From positions 5,818,037-5,882,036 of the forward strand of contig NC_052673.1 of assembly GCF_016802725.1 (NCBI RefSeq): a stretch of DNA of 64,000 nucleotides, given 5' to 3'. Positions within the stretch are counted from its first letter, which is position 1. Each line of letters starts with the position of its first letter. The translations under genes and the position numbers were made by a program. The notes beneath the pieces are model-generated. The model made no database searches. It saw nothing but the letters and a program-made list of their open reading frames with translations, and was not told the origin of the DNA. Source of the stretch: Solenopsis invicta. Its lineage: Eukaryota; Arthropoda; Insecta; Hymenoptera; Formicidae. This document shows positions 29,216-37,500 of the stretch, piece by piece.

Positions 29216-30423
29216 ATGTCTGATATTCTAAATATTGGAGATCGAGCCAATCTTTGACGATCGAATTGTCAAGATTGAGACCCATGCTTATTCGCTGTAT
29301 TCAAACACAACGTACGGGCACAGCGACGAGATAAGAATACCCATACAGCAACAGGATTTGTATACATTGCCGTACGAGAGCTTTCTATATGTCGAAGGGA
29401 GGCTGACAAAAAGAAGAAACCTGAGGAGGTCGGCGGTGACGTGGTTTTGGGAAATAATTGTGTTGCGTTTATGTTTGATGAGATAAGATATGAACTCGAC
29501 GGTGTCGAGATTGATCGTAATAGAAACGTGGGTATAACTAGCTCACTCAAAAACTATGTAACGCTGTCATCCGACAAAAGCGTGATTTTGCGAAATGCTG
29601 GCTGGGAAGAACAGTTGACTACCGCTGATGGCTACTTCAACTTTTGCATTCCGCTTTACGTGCTGTTGGGATTCTGCGAGGGTTACCGTCGAGTAGTGAT
29701 CAACGCTCGTCACGAATTGATCTTGATACGAGCGCGCAACGATAACAATTGCCTAAAGGGCAATTCAGCGGTAGAGTCTGTGATAGAATTGTTTAAGATT
29801 CAGTGGCGAATGCCGCACGTAATACTGAATGAATAAATAAACTTTCGATGCTGCGCACATTGGAGAGCGGACGATACCTCAGCATGGCTTTTCGCTCGTG
29901 GGATCTTTACGAGTATCCGCTTTTGCAACGTACGACCAAGCACTCGTAGGCTATCAAGACCGCTACTCAACTCGAGAAGCCGCGATATGTCATCTTTGCT
30001 CTGCAAACCAGTCGAAAAAACGTCATGTCCGAGGACACGAGCCGATTCGACCATTGCAATTTAATCAACGTGAAACTGTACTTGAACTCTGATAGTGATC
30101 CTTATGAAGATATGAATTTAGATATTAGTAAAAATAGATGGGCTATTCTGTACGACATGTATGCACGTTTCTGCAAAACTTATCTCGGATACGAGTATCT
30201 CGAGCCGAATCTCACATTGACAAATTTTATACGTCACGGTCCTTTCATAATAATAGATTGTAGTCGGCAAGTTGAATCAATCAAGAGCGCAACCGTTGAC
30301 GTGCGATTGGAATTTGAGACAAAGGATAACGTACCAGAAAATACTAGTGCCTATTGCTTGATAATACACGATCGCGTGATTCAGTACAACCCGTTGACAA
30401 ACATTGTGCGCAAAATCACTTAA
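29216..30423 (+). pseudogene. MCP: Polinton major capsid protein (double jelly roll), frameshifted
   Basis: The gene starts MSDILNIG at 29216. A small insertion-type shift near 29230 leads into IFDDRIVKIETHAYSLYS and SDEIRIPIQQQDLYTLP. A second shift occurs at about 29410. The next frame holds FMFDEIRYELDGVEIDRNRN, NAGWEEQL, YFNFCIPLYVLLGF and INARHELILIRARND. A third shift occurs at about 29836, followed by SMAFRSWDLYEYPLL, a TAG at 29947-29949 (after TTKHS), then SRFDHCNLINVKLYLNS, GPFIIIDCSRQ and VDVRLEFETKDN to the stop at 30423. The order and motifs (FDEIRYEL, RSWDLYEYPLL, YCLIIHDR) match the Polinton major capsid protein, predicted by others to be an adenovirus/PRD1-type double jelly roll forming capsid trimers. 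At least three frameshifts and one stop make it inactive. Confidence 0.88.
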
Positions 30424-30487
30424 TTCCACGCATATATATATTATACGATACATCGACGTAGACCACAGTCTTCGTTTCGACCGCGAC

Positions 30488-31007
30488 ATGTCCGTGCCGA
30501 CGTTCGTGGATCTGCAAGGTTTCCCCCTTGGACGATTGAGTGGTTTCGTCGTAAAAGAATTTGCTGCTCTTAGAGGTGGAAACGTTCTCGCGCATTATAT
30601 CTTTGACAGCACCCAGCCATGGAATTGGCTGATGAAATCCGAAAGATCTTGCGCCTCCTGGCTCACTGCCATGCATCATGTGCTGGGTCACCGACGGGGT
30701 GGTTCCGTACCGGAAAGCGAGACTAGTGATTACAACTGCAGTATTGGGTACTGAAAATTTTGACAACAAGGAGTTTGCATACGTCAAAGGACATGAGAAA
30801 CGAGAATGGCTGGGAGAATTGATTCTGGACAGTCGGCGAGAATACGCATACATCGAGAGCCTGGATGTGGATTACGAAGATGTGGATAATCTGAATAATC
30901 TAGATGATGCTAATACTTTTCAATGTGGGCAACACCGTACGAATAAACATTGTGCTTTACAAAATGTATTCAAACTTTACAATTGGTGGACACAATTGCA
31001 TAAATAA
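30488..31007 (+). pseudogene. Unknown conserved Polinton protein, one frameshift
   Basis: From MSVPTFVDLQGFPLG (30488) the frame includes FVVKEFAALRGGNVLAHYIF and SERSCASWLTAMHH. A one-base shift at about 30680 leads into GVVPYRKARLVITTAVLG, FAYVKGHEKREWL, DYEDVDNLN, and a Cys/His-containing tail (CGQHRTNKHCALQNVFKLYNWW). Proteins of this type are widespread in insect and other animal genomes next to mobile DNA. The KGHEKREWL and CxxH...CALQNV blocks are its signature. I know no proven function. It follows the major capsid gene by 64 bases. An upstream extension to 30404 overlaps the capsid gene and is unlikely. Confidence 0.75.
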
Positions 31008-31062
31008 ACATACGTAATATACGAGATACGTTTTTTTTCCCCTCCATTACATCTACGTTTCT

Positions 31063-31270
31063 CCAACGTTTTTTCATGTTTCTCACGTTTAGTTTAACGT
31101 TTTTCATGTTTAGTTTAACGTTATTTCATGTTTTTTTCACGTTTAGTTTAACGTTTTTCATGTTTAGTTTAATGTTTCTCCAACGTTATTTCATGTTTTT
31201 CACGTTTAGTTTAACGTTTTTCATGTTTAATTTAACGTTATTTCATGTTTTTCATGTTTAGATTAACGTT
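31063..31270. repeat. Minisatellite zone 1 (CACGTTTAGTTTAACGTTTTTCATG type)
   Basis: Irregular tandem copies of two short words, TTTAGTTTAACGTT and TTTTCATGTTT or CACG, with spacing of about 24-37 bp. The zone passes directly into the better-ordered zone 2. Open frames here are repeat artefacts. Confidence 0.85.
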
Positions 31271-31790
31271 TTTTCATGTTTCACGTTTCATGTACGTCAT
31301 GTTTCATGTACGTCATGTTTCATGTACGTCATGTTTTACGTTTCATGTACGTCATGTTTCACGTTTTATGTACGTCATGTTTCACGTACGTCATGTTTCA
31401 CGTTTCATGTACGTCACGTTTCATGTATGTCATATTTCATGTACCTCATGTTTCACGTTTCATGTACGTCACGTTTCATGTACGTCATGTTTCACGTTTC
31501 ATGTACGTCATGTTTCATGTACGTCATGTTTCATGTACCTCATGTTTCACGTTTCATGTACGTCACGTTTCATGTACGTCATATTTCACGTTTCATGTAC
31601 GTCATGTTTCACGTTTCATGTACGTCATGTTTCATGTACGTCATGTTTTATGTACGTCATGTTTCACGTTTCATGTACGTCATGTTTCATGTATGTACGT
31701 CATGTTTCATGTACGTCATGTTTTATGTACGTCATGTTTCACGTTTTATGGACATCATGTTTCACGTTTCATGTACAACGTTGCCAGACC
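31271..31790. repeat. Composite minisatellite of 16-bp and 7-bp units
   Basis: The zone is built from TTTCATGTACGTCATG (16 bp) interspersed with TTTCACG (7 bp) in irregular order, giving 16- and 23-bp spacings. Variants carry T/C changes such as TTTTATG and TCACG. There are roughly 25 of the 16-bp units. All three plus-strand frames stay open because the unit lacks in-frame stops; these are not genes. It lies between the two rightmost Polinton genes. Confidence 0.9.
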
Positions 31791-31983
31791 GTGAAAACGT
31801 GTCGTGACACGTTCGAGCGATAACGATGATGATTGTTTGATAGAGGGGAAACGTATCCCCCACTCCTTTACAATTGCAGAAGCTTTAATCCTCCTACAAA
31901 CGTCGCAATTTATAATCAGTTTTGAATCATTCGCTCGTTTGAACGGTTTTGAAACAACGCATCTCTCTCTCTCGGTATAAACA
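31791..31983 (+). promoter_or_regulatory. Leader/promoter of the spliced 204-residue gene
   Basis: This is unique sequence between the minisatellite and the ATG. TATAATCAGT near 31911-31920 could combine a TATA-like and an insect initiator-like (TCAGT) word, and a CTCTCTCTCTC tract lies at 31964-31974. Assignment is tentative. Confidence 0.35.
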
Positions 31984-32671
31984 ATGGCAAACTATTACGT
32001 TTCAATCCAGACTGAAGCGTGCGAGAGATCGTAAGTATCTTTCTATTTAAATTACGTTTTATACATTTATTGTACGTTTTACTCATCTCTCCGTTTTTTT
32101 CAGCACGTCTTTGGAATCGCGGTATACGCCGCGTATTTTGAGTAGAATGTTCCCGCTAACCTTAACATCCTACAAATGGATTGATATTTCTATGATGGTG
32201 GGACCTGTTTCCTGCTTTGTGGATATGTCGATTGGCGATGCGCGCGGCAATCGGATCGTTCTACCTTATAAAACATGGAAAGCTTTGATCGAGAGACGTG
32301 TGGATATTGAGCGACTCAGCAGTCAACAGAAGCAAGCATCATCATCATCATCGTCGTTAACGATTCACGAACTTTGCGTGCAACTCGTAAAACTGCGCGA
32401 TGAAAATATTGTTAAATTATCGTTGCGCGATGCTTGTATTTACCTAAAACCTGCATCTATGTTATTTATATTCAACCTGGAACATTCTGTCGAGCACATG
32501 TATTGTACGCTACATCAAAACACGATTACTGCCACTGAAAAATATAAATATTTAGTAAATTTATTGCGCTTGAACTGTATCATGAATAAACGCGAAGCGA
32601 TACGTATGTTGCACAGATCTTACGATACAAATTATCTTACGATACAAATTCACAAATTGAGTGTGAATTAA
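31984..32671 (+). CDS. Unknown 204-residue Polinton protein, spliced, intact
   Basis: Exon 1 (31984-32030, MANYYVSIQTEACER plus two bases) ends at a GTAAGT donor. The intron 32031-32103 (73 bp, T-rich, ending TTTTTTTCAG) is followed by exon 2 (32104-32671), giving 204 residues without interruption. Exon 2 begins TSLESRYTPRILSRM, then TLTSYKWIDISMMVG, PVSCFVDMSIGDARGN, an Ser-rich linker (about residues 118-126), a central helical part (TIHELCVQLVKLRDENIVKL) and a C-terminal NCIMNKREAIRMLHR. No transmembrane helix is evident. It is the last gene before the right inverted repeat and, unlike most of its neighbours, has no damage. I do not recognise the family. Its own intron, TATA-like leader and downstream AATAAA at 32718 suggest an independent transcription unit. 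Confidence 0.75.
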
Positions 32672-32904
32672 TAGCTTACGCTATTGATCCTATTGTGAAC
32701 GAAGCATTACATGAACAATAAAAAGGATTTTAAAAAACTTTTTAAAATGTACTTGAAAATTTATCCTTATCCATTGTTTCCTATTTTCTTAGTAAATAAT
32801 ATGCGAGATAGTAGACATTAAGGAGGCGCTTGAAAGAAACACACGGGCGGGTGGGGAGAATGAACGCGCAAGCACACGCTTGACCGTGTACGAGAAAATT
32901 GAGC
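32672..32904. other. Right Polinton subterminal spacer
   Basis: The 233-bp spacer contains an AATAAAA signal near 32718 for the gene upstream and then AT-rich sequence passing into GC-richer sequence before the (GGC)n run. No gene is seen. Confidence 0.6.
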
Positions 32905-33600
32905 TATGGCGGCGGCGGCGGCGGCGGGCCCCGCGGAAATAGCCGCGCACATCCCACAAAATATTCGCCATCGTATCGCTTATCCCCCTCGTGATGACAG
33001 CCCCCTCGTGATGACAGACATTTCCGATTTCAAAAAAATACAGTCATACACACCTCCTCGCGGTGTGATTTATTATATTTATGTAAACAGAGTGACAAGT
33101 ACATGGTCCATGTTTACATTAAATAGTTGCCTCCACGCGGTACATTTCAAAGGTGTCGGTCAAGAACATGATCCTCGAATCGTTATCACAGTTTATTTAA
33201 ACATTGATTACGCAGAACTACCGGTTAGGCTCATACACGTGTCCCCGATTTAATTCCCCTCTCGCCCCGCCCCGGTCGCGTGACATCATCTCCAGTTAGA
33301 CCCCCCGTGAGACCCGAAATATTCCCCCCTACCCCGCACGCGGCACATTTCAAAGGTGTCAAATTTATTTAAACATCGGTCAAGAACATGGTCCTCGAAT
33401 CGTTATCACTGTTTATATAAACATTGATTACGCAGAACTACCGGTTAGGTTTACACGTGTGACCCCCGTTTCGCCCCCTCCCCTCCACCCGGTTTGGTGC
33501 GGGACCTTATCGCCGGTTAGACCCCCCCCCCGCGCGACCCGAAATACTTCCCCGAACCCCGCTGAGATCCCCGAGTTAGAATCCGCCTATACATTCTACT
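32905..33600. repeat. Polinton A right terminal inverted repeat
   Basis: About 690 bp, matched in inverted orientation by 3184-3805 plus 16435-16566. The inner end is a short (GGC)n run (32908-32928) followed by GGGCCCCGCGGAAATAGCCG. The outer end is CCGCCTATACATTCTACT. A local duplication of CCCCTCGTGATGACAG occurs here (about 32985-33018) but not in the left copy. The left and right copies have diverged at scattered sites, so they have not been homogenised recently. Confidence 0.92.
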
Positions 33601-34119
33601 CAGACGCGGTAGTTTGTCGACCCACTTGTAAGATCCTTGCAACGTAAATATTTTCCACATCTTCTCTTGCAAAGTTCTATTGAAGCGCTCGATTATCGAT
33701 GCTTTCATTACCGAATACGTGGAATAATGATTAATGTTGTGCTTTTTCAAAAGTTTTAGCACATCGACTTTTAGCACATCGACGTTGTAAAATTCCTTGC
33801 CCATATCCGTTTGCAAGTTGCGTGGACATCTTCCGCTCTTCCTAATTATCTCGGCGATGACGTCAGCCGTCTCTTTTCCGCTCTTGCTCTTCATCGCTAC
33901 TGCCCATGCGAATTTGCTCAACGCATCAATGACCGTTAGTATATAATGATGACCTTTGTTAATATTCGAATATGGACGCATCTCGACGATATCAGCTTGC
34001 CACAGATCGTCGAATTCTTTGATTATAACACGTCTTCTTGGAAAATGTCATCTCGCTGGAGCGTGTAATTTCTCGACGAGACGTCGTCTCTCGGAGCTAA
34101 TTTTCTTTGATGAACTCAT
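33601..34119 (-). pseudogene. INT: Integrase fragment of Polinton B
   Basis: It reads from MSSSKKISSERRRL (34119). A TGA at 34048-34050 interrupts, then the frame is open through DLWQADIVEM (first Asp), DALSKFAWAVAMKSK, LQTDMGKEFYN (second Asp) and ASIIERFNRTL (Glu). It is cut off after KWVDKLPRL by the Polinton A end. The catalytic core is less damaged than in Polinton A. A 15-bp tandem duplication (TTTTAGCACATCGAC at 33754-33783) adds five residues to the loop before Glu, so the D-to-E spacing is abnormal. The C-terminal DNA-binding region and chromodomain are missing. Confidence 0.9.
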
Positions 34120-34158
34120 GTTTTCGTAAACTCGCGATGTAATGTAAATCAGCTTCGT

Positions 34159-34419
34159 TTATTTTTTATCATCCTTCAGTAACCATTCTTTGTCCTCCGG
34201 TTTCTGTCGATTAGATAATTTTTCATACTCATTCTTCACTCGATTTACGCTTGTTCGATAACCATCTAATACTCGATCTCGAGATTTTTCACAGCATTCC
34301 TGAGCCTCGTGATAATTATCCGTCAATCGTTCCCCAACCGTCCGATTTTTATTTAAGAACCGTTTAAAGTCATTCGTTAGACGTTTGTACCCGTCTTTTC
34401 GGCGTTCATTGCTGCTCAT
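34159..34419 (-). CDS. Small charged protein of Polinton B, 86 residues
   Basis: This is a homologue of the protein at 24676-24939, with the same MSSNERRKDGY start, the same NRQKPEDKE C-terminal region, the same length to one residue, and helix-forming charged heptads throughout. The frame is open although the surrounding element is a fragment. Conservation of the reading frame between two diverged Polinton copies indicates that it is a real gene. Function unknown. Confidence 0.7.
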   Translation of the reverse strand: MSSNERRKDGYKRLTNDFKRFLNKNRTVGERLTDNYHEAQECCEKSRDRVLDGYRTSVNRVKNEYEKLSNRQKPEDKEWLLKDDKK

Positions 34420-34486
34420 TTTTTTATCGCACGTCCTTTTTGAACAAAGTCAGCCTACTGTCTGAGTCGTTTCGCGGGATATGCGA

Positions 34487-34539
34487 TTAATTTATAATTA
34501 TACCGGCTTCGCAAAGTTCCTCGATGATGGACAACATCT
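34487..34539 (-). pseudogene. C-terminal remnant of the DUF8207-like gene of Polinton B
   Basis: The last 16 or so codons (EMLSIIEELCEAGIIIN, stop at 34487-34489) match the end of the gene at 25012-26097. The rest is replaced by satellite DNA. Confidence 0.8.
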
Positions 34540-34540
34540 C

Positions 34541-37500
34541 GTTAGTTTCGTTTCTGATGAAGATCCACGCTTGTTTGACGCTTTTTAACGTAAAACACGT
34601 GAGATATCGCATAGATAGCGATTCGTTTGCAATTCGCGCTGGGATCTTTAATAGTTATGTTTCTGATGCAGATCAACGCTTGTTCGACGCTATTTAACGT
34701 AAAACACGTGAGATATCGCATAGATAGCGATTCGTTTGCAATTCGCGCTGGGATCTTCAATAGTTCTGTTTCTGATGCAGATCAACGCTCGTTCGACGCT
34801 TTTTAACGTAAAACACGTGAGATATCGCATTGATAAAGATTCATTTGCAATTCGCCCAGGGAACTTCAATAGTTTCGTTTCTGATGCAGATCAACGCTTG
34901 TTTGACGCTTTTTAACGTAAAACACGTGAGATATCGCATAGATAACGATTAATTTGCAATTCTCGCTGTAAACGTCAATAGTTTCGTTTCTGATGAAGAT
35001 CCACGCTTGTTTGACGCTTTTTAACGTAAAACACGTGTGATATCGCATAGATAGCGATTCGTTTGCAATTCGCGCTGGGATCTTCAATAGTTATGTTTCT
35101 GATGAAGATCAACGCTTGTTCGACGCTTTTTAACGTAAAACACGTGAGATATCGCATAGATAAAGTTTCATTTGCAATTCGCGCAGGGAACTTAAATAGT
35201 TTCGTTTCCGATGCTGATCCACGCTTGTTTGGCGCTTCTTAACGTAAAACACGTAAGATATCGCATAGATAACGATTCATTTGCAATTCGCGCTGGGAAC
35301 TTCAATAATTTCGTTTCTGATGCAGATCAACGCTTGTTTGACGCTTTTTAACGTAAAACACGTGAGATATCGCATAGATAGCGATTCGTTTGCAATTCGC
35401 GCTGGGATCTTCAATAGTTATGTTTCTGATGCAGATCAACGCTTGTTCGACCCTTTTTAACGTAAAACACGTGAGATATCACATAGATAGCGATTCGTTT
35501 GTAATTCGCGCTTGGAACTTCAATAGTTTCGTTTCTGGTGAAGATCAACGCTTGTTTGACGCTTTTAAACGTAAAACACGAAAGATATCGCATAGATAAC
35601 GATTCGTTTGCAATTCGCGCTGGGAACTTCAATAGTTATGTTTCTGATGAAGATCCACGCTTGTTCGACGCATTTTAACGTAAAACACGTGAGTTATCGC
35701 ATAGAAAACGATTCATTTGCAATTCGCGCAGGGAACTACAATAGTTTCGTTTCTGATGCCGATCAACGCTTGTTTGACGCTTTTTAACGTAAAATACGTG
35801 AGATATCGCATAGATAACGATTAATTTGCAATTCTCTCTGTAAACGTCAATAGTTTCGTTTCTGATGAAGATCCACGCTTGTTTGACGCTTTTTAACGTA
35901 AAACACGTGAGATATCGCATAGATAGCGATTCGTTTGCAATTCCCGCTGGGATCTTCAATAGTTATGTTTCTGATTCAGATCAACGCTTGTTCGACGCTA
36001 TTTAACGTAAAACACGTGAGATATCGCATAGATAGCGATTCGTTTGCAATTCGTGCTGGGAACTTCAATAGTTATGTTTATGATGCAGAACGACGCTTGA
36101 TCGACGCTTTTTAACGTAAAACACGTGAGATATCGCATAGATAGCGATTCGTTTGCAATTCGCACTGGGAACTTCAATAGATATGTTTCTGATGCAGATC
36201 AACGTTTGTTCGACGCTTTTTAACGTAAAACACGTGAGATATCGCATAGATAACGATTCATTTGCAATTCACGTTGGGAAATTCAATAGTTTCTTTTCTG
36301 ATGCAGATCAGAGCTTGTTTGACGCTTTTTAACGTAAAACACGTGAGATATCGCATAGATAACGATTAATTTGCAATTCTCTCTGTAAACGTCAATAGTT
36401 TCGTTTCTGATGAAGATCCACGCTTGTTTGACGCTTTTTAACGTAAAACACGTGAGATATCGCATAGATAGTGATTCGTTTGCAATTCCCGCTGGGATCT
36501 TCAATAGTTATGTTTCTGATGCAGATCAACGCTTGTTCGACGCTATTTAACGTAAAACACGTGAGATATCGCATAGATAGCGATCCGTTTGCAATTCGCG
36601 CATGGATCTTCAATAGTTATGTTTCTGATGCAGATCAACGCTTTTTCGACGCTTTTTAACGTAAAACACGTGAGATATCGCATAGATAGCGATACATTTC
36701 ATTTCGCGCTTGGAAATTCAATAGTTTCGTTTCTGATGCAGATCCACGCTTGTTTGACGCTTTGTAACGTAAAACACGTAAGATATCGCATAGATAACGA
36801 TTCATATGCAATTCGCGCAGGGAACTTCAATAGTTATGTTTCTGATGCAGAACGACGCTTGTTCGACGCTTTTTAACGTAAAACACGTGAGATTTCGCAT
36901 TGATAGCGATTCGTTTGCAATTCGCACTGGGAACTTCAATAGTTATGTTTCTGATGCAGATCAACGTTTGTTTGACGCTTTTTAACGTAAAACACGTGTG
37001 ATATCGCATAGATAGCGATTCGTTTGCAACTCGCGCTGGGATCTTCAATAGTTTCGTTTCTGATGCAGATCCACGCTTGTTTGACGTTTTTTAACGTAAA
37101 ACAAGTGAGATATCGCATAGATAACGATTCATTTGCAATTCGCGCAGGGAACTTCAATAGTTTCGTTTCTGATGAAGATCAACGCTTGTTTGACGCTTTT
37201 TAACCTAAAACACGAAAGTTATTGCATAGATAACGATTCATTTGCAATACTTGCTTGGAACATCAATAGTTATGTTTCTGACGCAGATCAACGATTGTTC
37301 GGCGCTTTATAACGTAAAATACGTGAGATAACGCATAGATAACGATTCATTTGCAATTCGCGCAGGGAACTTCAATAGTTTCGTTTCTGATGCAGATCAA
37401 CGCTTGTTTGACGCTTTTTAACGTAAAACACGTGAGATATCTCATAGATAGCGATTCGTTTGCAATTCGCGCTGGGATCTTCAATAGTAATGTTTCTGAT

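Larger units (their letters stand above)
3184..33600. mobile_element. Polinton/Maverick element A, full span with nested insertions
   Basis: The element begins AGTAGAATGTATAGGCGGA at 3184 and ends with the reverse complement of that sequence at 33600. Between the long terminal inverted repeats lies the diagnostic Polinton gene set: protein-primed family B DNA polymerase, retroviral-like integrase, FtsK/HerA-type packaging ATPase, adenain-like protease, and penton-like and double-jelly-roll capsid proteins. Subtracting the CMC element with its TA (12,629 bp) and mariner 2 with its TA (1,294 bp) leaves about 16.5 kb, within the usual Polinton range. The 6-bp flanks, GTTATC on the left and CAGACG on the right, do not match, so the normal 6-bp target duplication is missing. 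Most large genes are broken, so the copy is defective. Confidence 0.95.
33601..34540 (-). mobile_element. Polinton B fragment (diverged, truncated at both ends)
   Basis: This segment aligns with 24060-25070 of Polinton A in gene order (integrase, 87-residue protein, end of the DUF8207-like gene) but differs at many positions, so it is another Polinton lineage. Its left edge is the exact end of Polinton A, within the integrase after KLPRL. Its right edge joins the satellite within two or three shared bases after CATCTCGTT. Confidence 0.92.

Noticed and set aside
31076..31823. Three overlapping frames rich in FHVRHVSCTSCF-type peptides
   Set aside because: All three frames are open because the 16-bp and 7-bp minisatellite units lack stops; no independent evidence for translation.
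3178..33606. A 6-bp target duplication of Polinton A
   Set aside because: The flanking hexamers do not match, even allowing the ends to slide by one or two bases.
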